From a virus, in IMG/VR virus record IMGVR_UViG_3300037508_001042, positions 1-31,030 of that record: 31,030 nt of DNA; one strand, written 5' to 3'. Shown here piece after piece: positions 1 to 8,057 of the stretch (positions within the stretch are counted from its first letter, which is position 1; each line of letters starts with the position of its first letter). A program made the translations under genes and the position numbers. The notes beneath the pieces are model-generated. The model did not search any database, was not told the origin of the DNA, and saw only the letters and a program-made list of their open reading frames with translations.

Positions 1-2
1 TG

Positions 3-281
3 CAGCAATTCAGCTTGTATGACAGCACCCCGTTGCAAACCGCGATCAGCCGTATCCCACAGATTTCCTCGGTCGAAATCTGCGACTACCTCACCGGAAA
101 CCAACTTCTCTTGGTCGAAGAAAACCCAGCCAGCGTTCAAACCATCGTTGGTATGGATGTCACCACTGTACAGTGGCAAGAGCAAGGCGGGCTTCTGGAG
201 AAGTTCCGAGTCATGGCGATGATGGTTCCTCTTGTTAAGCTTGACATTGCTAACAACTGCGGAATCGTTCACTTTAGCTGA
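3..281 (+). CDS. Probable major capsid protein, C-terminal part (5' end outside window)
   Basis: The reading frame is open from the first complete codon at position 3, so this is the last 92 residues of a longer protein. The C-terminus contains TTVQWQEQGGLLEKFRVMA followed by a short beta-like tail ending GIVHFS. That pattern resembles the C-terminal end of HK97-fold phage major capsid proteins, which form the capsid shell. A strong terminator directly downstream fits a highly expressed structural gene. It could instead be another abundant head protein, because the N-terminal arm and E-loop are not visible. The family call rests on recalled similarity of the C-terminus and on position ahead of the head-tail connector and tail genes. 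Confidence 0.6.
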   Translation, partial: QQFSLYDSTPLQTAISRIPQISSVEICDYLTGNQLLLVEENPASVQTIVGMDVTTVQWQEQGGLLEKFRVMAMMVPLVKLDIANNCGIVHFS

Positions 282-313
282 TCCTAGCTAAAGTCACAAA
301 GCCCCCCGCTGCA

Positions 314-359
314 CCCCGGCCATTGCGTTACTCCCCTACGCATGGCCGGGGTTTCTTTT
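314..359 (+). terminator. Rho-independent terminator after the capsid gene
   Basis: A G+C-rich inverted repeat, CCCCGGCCATTGCG (314-327) against CGCATGGCCGGGG (339-351), pairs over about 13 bp with one bulged base. It is followed at once by a T-rich tract, TTTCTTTT (352-359). It lies in the 104-base gap after the capsid gene, so it would end or reduce read-through from the capsid transcript. Confidence 0.85.
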
Positions 360-385
360 GAATCTAAGGGGAATACGGGGTTGAT

Positions 386-592
386 ATGGCTAAGTTTAGA
401 TTGTTGGCAGGGAAGCATGTTATTTCCACGGACCCGCTTACCAAAGCTGTTCCTGGGGACATTGTTGAAAGTGACAAGAATCTTGTCGAACTTTTCGGGG
501 ACAACAAATTTGAATTGGTAGCGGAAGCCGCTACCGATGTGCCCGAGTCTGTTGTAGAGTCCACAAAGAAACCTGTAAAGAAGGGTGTATAA
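386..592 (+). CDS. Small phage protein of unknown function (68 aa)
   Basis: I do not recognise a named family. The protein starts MAKFRLLAGKHV, then has short segments typical of a small beta-rich domain (GDIVESDKNLVELF), and ends in a Lys-rich tail (KKPVKKGV). An AAGGGG Shine-Dalgarno-like sequence sits upstream of the ATG. It is the first gene after the capsid terminator and lies 2 bases from the next gene, so the two are probably co-translated. Small proteins just after the capsid gene are often head decoration or completion proteins, but nothing in this sequence proves that role. Confidence 0.65.
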   Translation: MAKFRLLAGKHVISTDPLTKAVPGDIVESDKNLVELFGDNKFELVAEAATDVPESVVESTKKPVKKGV

Positions 593-594
593 CT

Positions 595-927
595 ATGAGT
601 TGCGAACCTCAGTTCGTCGGTCAGTTAGATTGGGTTTGTTTGAAAGCAGTCATCGATGACGTTCGCGGGGGCAAAGTCTCCGTGTCCACGGTTAGCAAGG
701 GGCTGTGGGTAGCCGGATGTGCTGTCGAATTGCTCGGCGCATGGGAACTGCCCAAGGTATTCGGAGATTCGGTAGAAGCAGATCGCTCTGTAACCGACAT
801 CTGCGATGAGTTGGAATCCCATATCCCAGTAGAGGGATCGATCCAAGGGCCTCCTCAAATCGACCCCGCGACAATCCTGATGATTGTCCAGCTTGTGTGG
901 AAGCTCGTCCAAGCACTCAGGAAGTAA
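595..927 (+). CDS. Hypothetical protein with hydrophobic C-terminal helix (110 aa)
   Basis: No family is recognised. The middle is Cys- and Val-rich, with a hydrophobic stretch around residues 40-50 (GLWVAGCAVELLGAW). The C-terminus has a second hydrophobic helix, ATILMIVQLVWKLVQAL, ending in a basic residue pair. This suggests membrane association or a buried helix in an oligomer. It overlaps nothing but lies only 8 bases before the next gene, which encodes an exported protein. Its place in a run of exported or membrane proteins leaves a lysis or envelope role open; that is inference only. Confidence 0.6.
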   Translation: MSCEPQFVGQLDWVCLKAVIDDVRGGKVSVSTVSKGLWVAGCAVELLGAWELPKVFGDSVEADRSVTDICDELESHIPVEGSIQGPPQIDPATILMIVQLVWKLVQALRK

Positions 928-935
928 TAGCAGCC

Positions 936-1673
936 ATGATTCGTGCAGCAGTGTTCATTATTTGGGGCCTACTGTGTTCAGTGGCTCTGGCAGATTTAGA
1001 CGTAACTGTTGTCAAGTCCCGCGTCCTGTCTGGGGTATCTAATCCCCGTGTAGTCGGGGATGTGATTCTTTACGACGGCGATCAGCCTCCTAGGGTGCTA
1101 CCTGCTGCTCAGATCACTGTTGTCACGGATTTTAAGTTCGTTCGCGTAAAAGCGCGGACGAGCTTGTTTGAAAGTTCTAATGTTCAACAGATTTCAGAAG
1201 GCGTTTATCTGTTGACCGGTTCCGGTAAATACGCAGTCGAGATCATTGCGTTTGACCCTGAAAAAGGAATCGATGAAAAGGTAGTCCAAGTGGAACTCGG
1301 TGATGTGCAACCTGATCCCAATCCCCCTGGCCCTACTCCTCCCGGGCCTGATAAACCTGTGCCACCCGATGTGTTCGATAATATCGGTCAGCGAGTCGCG
1401 GCTGCTACTGTATCAGCCCCTAGGAAACTTGAAGTCGCCAAAGTCTACCGTAATGCGGCAATCGAACTTCGAGAAAACCAATCTGTTACGGTCAACGGTG
1501 TGTTTGACAAATCTTTCCAAGAACGCGCTAGAATCGTGGGTACGAATGTAGCCGAGTGGCGGGCATTCTCTGAATTGCTGAATGCTGATGTCAAAGTCCG
1601 ATGGCCCATGAGTCGAATGACTGTAGCGGACTATTTCGACGCAGTAGCCGTAGGTCTGGAGGCAAAACAATGA
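936..1673 (+). CDS. Exported protein with signal peptide and Pro-rich linker (245 aa)
   Basis: The ATG at 936 is chosen over the upstream in-frame GTG at 897 because it opens directly into a signal peptide and has AGGAAG upstream. The signal peptide is a short basic start, a hydrophobic core (AAVFIIWGLLCSVALA) and a likely signal peptidase I site after ALA. The mature protein has a beta-rich N-terminal half, a proline-rich linker near residues 132-150 (PPGPTPPGPDKPVPP), and a helical C-terminal half. It should be exported to the periplasm or outside. The stop overlaps the next start as ATGA, so it is coupled to the papain-like peptidase gene. No enzymatic motif is seen. It may be a lysis accessory or a secreted phage protein. 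Confidence 0.7.
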   Translation: MIRAAVFIIWGLLCSVALADLDVTVVKSRVLSGVSNPRVVGDVILYDGDQPPRVLPAAQITVVTDFKFVRVKARTSLFESSNVQQISEGVYLLTGSGKYAVEIIAFDPEKGIDEKVVQVELGDVQPDPNPPGPTPPGPDKPVPPDVFDNIGQRVAAATVSAPRKLEVAKVYRNAAIELRENQSVTVNGVFDKSFQERARIVGTNVAEWRAFSELLNADVKVRWPMSRMTVADYFDAVAVGLEAKQ

Positions 1674-3811
1674 GTGGAGACTTAGGTTATAGCCCCGGCC
1701 AGATGGGATGGGTGATTCCAGGCACTCATACCGAACAAGAAATGCTTGATGCGGAAAAGCGGTACTTCGACAAGGCGTACCAAGACTACCCTTTAGCCTA
1801 TGAACAGCGGCCTGCTAGAGAAATGCCGCCCGTTATCAAGGCAAAGTGGGAAAAGTTCCAGGCAGATCGCGGAAGATTTCCAGGGTCACAGGATTTGACC
1901 CTGATTGACGAATTCGTATTCGGTCAGTCGTTTACATGGCTATCGCAGAAAATTGGCAGTTGTTTTCCAGCGGGTACGCTTATTCGCATGGCAGACGGAA
2001 GCCAAAAACCTATTGAACAGATTCGTTTGTTTGAGCAGGTTTTGACTGCTGAGGGCAATGTTTCTTATGTGTCTCAAATAGGCGGTCGCGAGGTGTCGGA
2101 AGACATCTACGAAATCAAGCTGTGGGGGCACATGCGGGTCAGAATGACCGAAGAACACCCGCTCTTGACCAAGCGAGGCTACGTCAGAGCGTCTGAACTT
2201 CGTTTGGATGACTACGTCGCTTTGCCAAAGTACGCCCCTAAGACGGCAGACTACCTACATACCACTGACCACATCGTTCAGTCCGGGCAACAGATTCGCG
2301 CTGCTAGGAAAGCCGCTGTGGGAACACACAGAACACACGGCGATTCGCATGTAAAGACCTATCGTACCGTTCCAGACGTTATCGAAATGGATAGCGATTT
2401 TGGCTGGATTTGCGGACTTTATCTAGCAGAAGGCAACACAGACCGAACAAAGTTGACTTGGACGCTACACGCCAAGGAACTTGAAACACACGCAGCTAAA
2501 CTGGCATCTTTGATGCAATCTAAGTTTGGCATCGAAGTATCGGTTACACAACCTAAGCAAAACACTTGCAAGGTTGTATTGCATTCGTGTGTATGGTCCA
2601 AGCTCTTTGAAAGCCTTTTTGGTTGCGGTTCGGGTGGTAAGCGGCTCCATGCCGACCTAGCCTCCGGCAACGAAGCGTTCCTTCGTGGGCTGCTGCAAGG
2701 TTGGCTAGACGGAGACGGACATCGTAGTGAACAAAGCAGCGACCAGGGGGCATTTTGGCAGGGTGTTAGCGTATCCAAGGCATTGGCTTTGGATATGTTC
2801 AACATTGCCCATGCCTTGGGCATGTTGCCCTCCATACAGTCTACTGACCCCAAGATTTCGCATGGGGTCAAATCCAGACAACGTCGCTATGATGTCACTA
2901 TCCGAGACAACCAACAGCCTATGCAGGCAATTGTTGAGGACTCGGTCGTCTGGAGACAGGTTCGCGGCATTGAAAAAGTGCCGTTTTCCGGCAAGGTTTA
3001 CAACTTCGAGGTTCCCGGCGATAATAGTTATGTGGCCGATGGACTCGGCGTACACAATTGCGTATGGTCGAATACTTTTCGCCGCTGGTTCGAGCGTATG
3101 TGCGTCGAAATCGCATTACTTGGCGAACCCGAGGAATACATCGGTAAACTCCAGTTCGGTCCCCAATCTATTGCGCCATTTTGCATCAATTACGGATTCG
3201 CCAGACAACGGGCAAACATGAAGGGCGGGGACGGCCTGTACTGCAAACCAATGTCGGAATCCCTGGTCAAAGATGGAGTGGTATTTTGCTCCACGCCCAA
3301 ACTTAGGGAACTGATGAATGCTGCCGGGGCCACCCGAGATACTGATTACCCGGAACCTCAGTCTGAAAGACTGTATCGCAGGATCGGGGACTGGGCCTGG
3401 AATAACGATCTTCGTCCGTATACCGCTTGCCGGGTTTTGGAGTCCACCCCGGTAACGAGCATAGAGCAGCATAACAGAAACGTAGAGCAACTAAAGCCCA
3501 TGTTTCAATGCTCCATGATTGCCATTCGCCGCATAGGGCATCACCCTGACGGATTCGCAATCCACGCGAGAGATACAAATAACGAATGGGCGCACAATAT
3601 GGGATGGGCCGGTGTAAGGATAGCCTCAGACGGTCAGCGATTCCATAGGCTATGCAACACATCCTGGCTACAGGACGGAAGCGCCGATGTAGAGAAATAT
3701 ATCTACAACGTCCCTGAAAAAGAACTGGAAGAATGGTACAGGCGGGGCAGAGTTGACACATCGAGCATCGGGGACATTGACGGCGTAAAATCCTTACCTG
3801 CAAACATCTAA
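1670..3811 (+). CDS. Papain-like cysteine peptidase interrupted by an intein (713 aa precursor)
   Basis: The ATG at 1670 overlaps the previous stop (ATGA) and has GGAG upstream. The precursor has an N-extein of 97 residues, a 366-residue intein (residues 98-463), and a C-extein of 250 residues, so the spliced product is about 347 residues. Across the junction the exteins read QKIGS then CVWSNTF. This matches the papain (C1) oxyanion Gln followed by GSC and an aromatic residue, with the +1 Cys as nucleophile. Later, WAHNMGWAGV resembles the catalytic His segment and CNTSW the Asn-Ser-Trp segment. The product is therefore probably a cysteine peptidase or a papain-fold amidase. Its target is unknown: neighbouring exported and membrane proteins suggest cell envelope work, while its place in the structural operon allows a virion role. 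The His and Asn assignments are by eye. Confidence 0.7.
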   Translation: MSGDLGYSPGQMGWVIPGTHTEQEMLDAEKRYFDKAYQDYPLAYEQRPAREMPPVIKAKWEKFQADRGRFPGSQDLTLIDEFVFGQSFTWLSQKIGSCFPAGTLIRMADGSQKPIEQIRLFEQVLTAEGNVSYVSQIGGREVSEDIYEIKLWGHMRVRMTEEHPLLTKRGYVRASELRLDDYVALPKYAPKTADYLHTTDHIVQSGQQIRAARKAAVGTHRTHGDSHVKTYRTVPDVIEMDSDFGWICGLYLAEGNTDRTKLTWTLHAKELETHAAKLASLMQSKFGIEVSVTQPKQNTCKVVLHSCVWSKLFESLFGCGSGGKRLHADLASGNEAFLRGLLQGWLDGDGHRSEQSSDQGAFWQGVSVSKALALDMFNIAHALGMLPSIQSTDPKISHGVKSRQRRYDVTIRDNQQPMQAIVEDSVVWRQVRGIEKVPFSGKVYNFEVPGDNSYVADGLGVHNCVWSNTFRRWFERMCVEIALLGEPEEYIGKLQFGPQSIAPFCINYGFARQRANMKGGDGLYCKPMSESLVKDGVVFCSTPKLRELMNAAGATRDTDYPEPQSERLYRRIGDWAWNNDLRPYTACRVLESTPVTSIEQHNRNVEQLKPMFQCSMIAIRRIGHHPDGFAIHARDTNNEWAHNMGWAGVRIASDGQRFHRLCNTSWLQDGSADVEKYIYNVPEKELEEWYRRGRVDTSSIGDIDGVKSLPANI
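1961..3058 (+). other. Intein with LAGLIDADG homing endonuclease domain (366 aa)
   Basis: The element is in frame and starts with Cys1 (block A: CFPAGTLIRMADG). It has a block B TxxH (MTEEHPLL) and ends NSYVADGLGVHN followed by a Cys at +1 (codon 3059-3061). This is a class 1 intein with terminal His-Asn and Cys nucleophiles at both junctions. Between the splicing blocks lie two LAGLIDADG-type helices, GWICGLYLAEGN (about 2402-2437) and LRGLLQGWLDGDG (about 2683-2721). Both carry an acidic residue, so the endonuclease may be active. No stop or frame break is seen, so splicing should be functional. It is inserted directly before the catalytic Cys of the host peptidase. Confidence 0.93.
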
Positions 3812-3820
3812 GGTGCTGAA

Positions 3821-4138
3821 ATGGACGAGACTCCAAACAGTTTATTAAACTGGGTTCTAGGTGCTATAGCTGCTTTGGCGGCCTCAGCCGCAGGTGTTAT
3901 CAAATACCTGTACAGTAAGACCGAGAGTGCTAATGCCTCCCGGATCAGCGAACTCCAGGCACAGGTTCAACAGCTTAAAGATATCAGCACTCGATGCGAG
4001 GATATTCGGGTACAACTTCATATCCAAGTCACCCAGCTTACGGCTGAATTGACTTTGCTAAAATCAGAACACTCTGATTTGAAGGGCCAATTCATCGAGT
4101 TGCAGCGAGAATTAACAGAATCTAACCGCCAGAAATAA
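3821..4138 (+). CDS. Single-pass membrane protein with coiled coil (105 aa), holin- or spanin-like
   Basis: The N-terminus has one hydrophobic segment (LLNWVLGAIAALAASAAGVIKYLY, residues about 8-31). The rest is a polar heptad-like coiled coil (SELQAQVQQLKDI, VQLHIQVTQLTAELTLLKSE) ending in charged residues. AAGGTG overlaps the upstream stop and serves as ribosome binding site. One membrane helix plus a long coil is seen in some small holins and inner-membrane spanins, but also in unrelated proteins. It follows the papain-like gene by 9 bases, which makes a lysis pair an attractive but unproven idea. Confidence 0.7.
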   Translation: MDETPNSLLNWVLGAIAALAASAAGVIKYLYSKTESANASRISELQAQVQQLKDISTRCEDIRVQLHIQVTQLTAELTLLKSEHSDLKGQFIELQRELTESNRQK

Positions 4139-4148
4139 GGATTGAACT

Positions 4149-4505
4149 ATGCCTGCCCAGTTTCCTAACCAGTATAGCTCTGATACCGTCGCCCGTTTCT
4201 TGGACCTCGGGACCACGGGACAGGTAGCCAATGCGACCGGGGCATTCTTGACTGGGTGCATTGTGTCTAATGTCAACGCGACAGCGCGGTATCTGAAAAT
4301 CTACAACAAGGCTACTGCTGCTACTGGTTCGGATACCCCGGTTATGACTATTTTGATTCCGGCTACAAGTGTAGTAAACTTAGGTGACATTGAAATACCG
4401 TTTAGCAACGGTATCGGAGTCCGTGCTACCACGGGTGTCGCTGACAATGATACAGGTGCGCCTTCTACTAACGACATCATTGCACATGTCCTTTACCGAG
4501 GATAA
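4149..4505 (+). CDS. Small beta-rich phage structural protein (118 aa)
   Basis: Composition is Ala, Thr, Gly, Asn and Val rich with few charges. Segments such as NATARYLKIYNKATA, TPVMTILIPA and SNGIGVRATTGVADNDTGA suggest a compact beta sandwich. Similar small proteins with an 'ATARYLKIYNKA' segment are common in phage structural regions, which I recall as a family resemblance without a proven function. TAAGGA lies upstream of the ATG. It sits directly before the fibre gene and may be a virion surface or appendage subunit. Confidence 0.7.
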   Translation: MPAQFPNQYSSDTVARFLDLGTTGQVANATGAFLTGCIVSNVNATARYLKIYNKATAATGSDTPVMTILIPATSVVNLGDIEIPFSNGIGVRATTGVADNDTGAPSTNDIIAHVLYRG

Positions 4506-4514
4506 CCCCGCGTA

Positions 4515-5918
4515 ATGTCCGCAACGTCGCTTGACCTATCGCAAATCAAAACCGATGCACTGTCGGCGGCATCGACGTTTAGGACGTTGATCGGGTTGGG
4601 CACTGGTGATACGCCGACGTTTTCTAGTTTAACGCTTGGCACATCTGGTGTGTTTGTCGGCGGGACAAATTTGATTGAGCAGCGCAACAGCACAAATGCA
4701 CAGCGTTTCAACCTCTATGGCACGTTTACCGATGCTTCCAACTTCCGCAGGATGTTCCTTTCATCGACGACAGCGGGGGCGTTTACGATTGGTGTCGAGG
4801 GTGCAGGAACAGGGGCGAGTGGGAATACGCTGGCGATTGGTAACCAGTTGCTATTTGGTGACGGTACTAACTCAGTTCCAAGTATTTCATTCAGCAACGA
4901 CACCGATACAGGAATATACCGACAAACCAACGCTATTAACTTTGCAGTCAATGGTGTATTACGGCAGCAATTTCAAACCGATGGATCGATTGCAATAATT
5001 GGTACAAGCCCGTTTTTGTTTGCTAGCGGAACTGGCAATTTTACAATACAAAGCGCAGTTGGATCTATCAATTTAATAGCATCTTCAATAGGCGTTTCAC
5101 CAAGCACCCTCACCGGCTCTTCCGCTACCTCTGCCCTAGACATCGCCCAAACCTGGAACACCACGGGCACACCGACGTTAATCAAAGCGAATGTCACCGA
5201 CACCGCTAGCAACGCAAACTCGCTGCTGATGGACTTGCGAACTGGAGGAGTTAGCAGGTTCCGTGTAACTAAAGATGGTTGGGTCAGAACGCCTTACTTA
5301 CAGCTTTACAGTGTCCCAAAAATTGCAGCAGAAAACGTATTAACTCAAGCTATTGTTTATGTTGGTTATGCACATTCGTTGAGGTTAGGCGTAAACGAAG
5401 TACCAAGAGTAGAAGTTGATCCGATTTCAGGACTTGGAATTGGTGTAGCTGCTGGTGGTGGAATGAACAATGGAGTGTGGCTAATCAACGACGCCGCTCA
5501 AACCCTCGCTCAGAGAAATGCCGGAAATGCCCAGACGTTCCGCATCTACAACACCTTTACGGATGCAAGCAACTACGAGCGTGGCAAGCTCGAATGGTCG
5601 AGCAACGTCTTCCGGATCGGCACAGAGAAAGCGGGCACTGGCAGTGCTAGGGCACTGGAACTTCAGACGGACGGGACGACGCGGCTGACGATTGGAACCG
5701 CTGGTTTGTTTACGATTGCCGACGCACTCGACATTGCAGTTGGCACAACCACCGGAACCAAAATCGGCACAGCGACAACGCAGAAACTCGGCTTTTTCAA
5801 CGCTACGCCAGTAGTACAGCCAACCGCAGTCGCAGACGCAACCGATGCGGCATCGGTGATTACTCAACTCAACGCACTTCTCAGTCGTATGCGTACCCTC
5901 GGATTGATCGCAACATAG
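4515..5918 (+). CDS. Tail-fibre-like repetitive structural protein (467 aa)
   Basis: The sequence is low in charge, rich in Gly, Thr, Ser, Asn and Ala, and repetitive, as in phage fibre shafts. A segment at residues about 61-100 (NAQRFNLYGTFTDASNFRR ending GAGTG) recurs at about 336-376 (NAQTFRIYNTFTDASNYER ending KAGTG). Other short motifs such as SNDTDTGIYRQTNAINF are typical of phage fibres that trimerise through beta-helical shafts. The C-terminus (ATDAASVITQLNALLSRMRTL) looks like a short helical coiled-coil end. The role would be host surface contact or virion decoration. No chaperone or peptidase domain is seen at the C-terminus. Confidence 0.75.
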   Translation: MSATSLDLSQIKTDALSAASTFRTLIGLGTGDTPTFSSLTLGTSGVFVGGTNLIEQRNSTNAQRFNLYGTFTDASNFRRMFLSSTTAGAFTIGVEGAGTGASGNTLAIGNQLLFGDGTNSVPSISFSNDTDTGIYRQTNAINFAVNGVLRQQFQTDGSIAIIGTSPFLFASGTGNFTIQSAVGSINLIASSIGVSPSTLTGSSATSALDIAQTWNTTGTPTLIKANVTDTASNANSLLMDLRTGGVSRFRVTKDGWVRTPYLQLYSVPKIAAENVLTQAIVYVGYAHSLRLGVNEVPRVEVDPISGLGIGVAAGGGMNNGVWLINDAAQTLAQRNAGNAQTFRIYNTFTDASNYERGKLEWSSNVFRIGTEKAGTGSARALELQTDGTTRLTIGTAGLFTIADALDIAVGTTTGTKIGTATTQKLGFFNATPVVQPTAVADATDAASVITQLNALLSRMRTLGLIAT

Positions 5919-5930
5919 GAACCCCAAACC

Positions 5931-6257
5931 ATGATCGACCTAACTCAGTTAACACAAGAACAACGATGGGGCGTAGACTTCGCAACGCTTGAAGCGAACA
6001 AGCTCATCGTCACCGAGAACGAACAGATCACCGCAAGCAATGCGAGTCTGCCCGAAGCGGACAAGAAGCCGCTGAAGGAACTGTTCACACCGCAAAGCTA
6101 TCTTGAGTCGGTAATACGTTCGGCTTGCGATTCGTATTACAAGCAACTCGTCGATTTCAAGAAAAAGTCGGCGTTGCAAATGTTTGATTCTTTAAGTCCA
6201 GAGCAACAAGCGGCACTCGTAGCCCAGTTGCACATTCCTGACGTTTTACCGGAGTAA
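5931..6257 (+). CDS. Hypothetical protein downstream of fibre gene (108 aa)
   Basis: No named family is recognised. The protein is charged and mostly helical (MIDLTQLTQEQRWGVDFA at the start, FKKKSALQMFDSLSPEQQAA near the end) with no membrane segment. It begins 12 bases after the fibre gene and ends 2 bases before the next small gene. Comparable small helical proteins often follow fibre genes in environmental phages and may help fibre assembly, but the sequence does not show this. Confidence 0.7.
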   Translation: MIDLTQLTQEQRWGVDFATLEANKLIVTENEQITASNASLPEADKKPLKELFTPQSYLESVIRSACDSYYKQLVDFKKKSALQMFDSLSPEQQAALVAQLHIPDVLPE

Positions 6258-6259
6258 TC

Positions 6260-6424
6260 ATGAACCTCGAAATCACCAAAGAAGAACAACAGCAACTGAT
6301 GGCATGTCTTGACCTCGCAGTCAAGCAAGGTGGCCTACAAGCAGCAAGTGTGCTACTGCCACTCGCCGCTAAGATTCAACAGTTGAAGGACGAATCGGAT
6401 GGCAACGCAGACACTCCTGTTTAA
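6260..6424 (+). CDS. Small helical protein (54 aa)
   Basis: The ATG at 6260 has GGAG seven bases upstream, overlapping the previous stop region. It opens a 54-codon frame beginning MNLEITKEEQQQLMACLDLA and continuing VKQGGLQAASVLLPLAAKI, an amphipathic helical pattern. It overlaps the next gene by 26 bases. Short proteins with the 'LDLAVKQGGLQAA' pattern recur next to phage fibre genes as far as I recall. The good ribosome binding site, tight spacing and protein-like composition support a real gene of unknown function. Confidence 0.65.
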   Translation: MNLEITKEEQQQLMACLDLAVKQGGLQAASVLLPLAAKIQQLKDESDGNADTPV

Positions 6425-7625
6425 TGCAGGCACGGGACTCACAATAGTCTGTAAGCTGTTTGGTCTTAATAGCGATACCGTTGTAGCTACGGCTACAGCG
6501 GTTGAGCGGACCAACGACAAGAATAGGTACGCAGTAGCCTTTACTGGCGTACCTGCGGGTGCTTACAGACTAAACGGGTTCGTGTCTAACGTGGGTGGAT
6601 TTGCCAATGAGGTCTACGACCTGACCTTATCAACTGCAACCTTCTACCCCAGGAGTGAGGCGGCAATCAACGTAGGAGCTATTGCTGATGCCGTGTGGGA
6701 TGAATCATACAATCAACATACTACAGCGGGAAGCTTTGGTAAGTTGATGGACCTACTAAGAAAAGCCAACACTCTTGTAGAAGGCACGGTACAGGCATCG
6801 CCCGCACCTACTTCTACGGTGTTTAAGTGCAACGTGGATTATCCAACTGGTGCTTTTGAACATGCGGTCCTGGTATTCCAAGAAGATGCAACACTGGCAG
6901 AGCAAAACAGCCCAATTCTTACATGGGTAAACAACGGTGATGGGACTTCAACCGTTACCTTGGAAGAAGCTAGAACCGCTGCTCCTGTAGCTGGAGACAA
7001 GTTCTTTATTCTGCCTGCTAGCCACGTTCACGCGATTGCGGATATCAAGCAAGCATTGCAAGAAAGCGTAGGAACCGGGGCCAGAACAGTTACCGTTACC
7101 GTCAACTACTCCGGCAACCCAGTTCAAAATGCGATAGTCCGCATGACCAAGAATGCGGAAACCTACATAGCCGTAACCAATGCCTCTGGTCAGGCTGTAT
7201 TTAATCTGAACGATGGAACGTGGACTGTAAGCATCACTGCGGCAAATCTGATATTTGCCGGGGCATCCCTTGTTGTCGATGGCACAGAAACGGTCACATA
7301 CAGCATGGCTGCCGGGGAAAGCATTTCCCCATCATCGCCGCCCTATACCACGGGCTACTGGGTTGTGCTAGACCTTAACGGTGTAGTCCAGCCCAATGCC
7401 CAGGTAGTGATCCAGGCCGCTAATCCTCCCAAAGATTCAACTGGCCTTGTCATGGAAGATGCACCTAGAACCGGGACAGCGAATGGAAGTGGAGTTGTGT
7501 CGTTCACGAATCTCGTAAAAGGAGCTACCTACGTTGTCTACCGTTCAAACAGCACTAGAAAGTTCAATGTTCTAGTCCCGGCGAACGCAGGCAACACGGT
7601 AGCTTTGGGAAGTATTGTAGGGTAG
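6399..7625 (+). CDS. Tail appendage/baseplate-like protein with Ig/carboxypeptidase-regulatory-like domain (408 aa)
   Basis: The N-terminal 80 residues form a beta-rich domain (VVATATAVERTND, GAYRLNGFVSN) like those that anchor phage appendages. The middle has FPRSEAAINVGAIADAVWDE-type text leading to a helical linker. Residues about 225-300 (TVTVNYSGNPVQNAIVRMT, then ASGQAVFNLNDGTWTVSI) look like a carboxypeptidase-regulatory or Ig-like fold. A second such module follows near 315-405 (GVVQPNAQVVIQAANPP, GSGVVSFTNLVKG). These folds commonly mediate carbohydrate or surface binding on virions. It ends 4 bases before the head-tail connector gene. Specific binding partners cannot be read from the sequence. 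Confidence 0.65.
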   Translation: MATQTLLFNAGTGLTIVCKLFGLNSDTVVATATAVERTNDKNRYAVAFTGVPAGAYRLNGFVSNVGGFANEVYDLTLSTATFYPRSEAAINVGAIADAVWDESYNQHTTAGSFGKLMDLLRKANTLVEGTVQASPAPTSTVFKCNVDYPTGAFEHAVLVFQEDATLAEQNSPILTWVNNGDGTSTVTLEEARTAAPVAGDKFFILPASHVHAIADIKQALQESVGTGARTVTVTVNYSGNPVQNAIVRMTKNAETYIAVTNASGQAVFNLNDGTWTVSITAANLIFAGASLVVDGTETVTYSMAAGESISPSSPPYTTGYWVVLDLNGVVQPNAQVVIQAANPPKDSTGLVMEDAPRTGTANGSGVVSFTNLVKGATYVVYRSNSTRKFNVLVPANAGNTVALGSIVG

Positions 7626-7629
7626 CGCC

Positions 7630-8049
7630 ATGCCAGCCACAACCACCATAACCGCAGTCCAGAAGATCATTCAGTACGATGATACTGTGATTACGGACAT
7701 TCAACCTTTTATTGATTCCGCGATCCTCATAGTTACTGCTGTGGTGGGAACGGCATTGCCTGATCCCGGATTAGAATTGGTAACACGGTATTTAAGTGCC
7801 CACTTAATAAGTATCACTGACAGTTCTACGCGAATCCAGTCGGAGCAAGTCAAGAGCTTGACGAACTCCTACCAGTACCGTCTTTCAGACGGCCTTGGTA
7901 TTACCCACTGGGGAGCCACTGCTATGATGCTGGACACCAGTGGAAAACTAGCCAACTGGAACAAAAAAGTGATTGATGGGGTTGCCGGGGCCTTTACCTT
8001 GGTTTGGGGCGGCAAACCGCCTGAACAGTCCCCTGCCTACAACAGCTAA
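7630..8049 (+). CDS. Head-tail connector (adaptor-like) protein (139 aa)
   Basis: The protein is helical, with IQPFIDSAILIVTAVVG near the N-terminus. ELVTRYLSAHLISITDSS and SEQVKSLTNSYQYRL follow, a layout like the DUF4054/gp6-type adaptors that sit under the portal. The order of the next genes (stopper, gp10-like, tail terminator, tail tube) is the standard siphovirus head-to-tail order and supports the call. The product would form a ring joining portal and tail. Assignment is by pattern and position. Confidence 0.6.
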   Translation: MPATTTITAVQKIIQYDDTVITDIQPFIDSAILIVTAVVGTALPDPGLELVTRYLSAHLISITDSSTRIQSEQVKSLTNSYQYRLSDGLGITHWGATAMMLDTSGKLANWNKKVIDGVAGAFTLVWGGKPPEQSPAYNS

Positions 8050-8057
8050 GGTGGCTC

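Noticed and set aside
2419-2871. Antisense open frame of 150 codons inside the intein
   Set aside because: It lies fully within the well-supported intein frame and has no recognisable protein features.
1961-3058. Group I intron as explanation for the insertion in the peptidase gene
   Set aside because: The insertion is an open in-frame coding region with clear protein-splicing blocks at both ends (Cys start, His-Asn-Cys end), so it is an intein.
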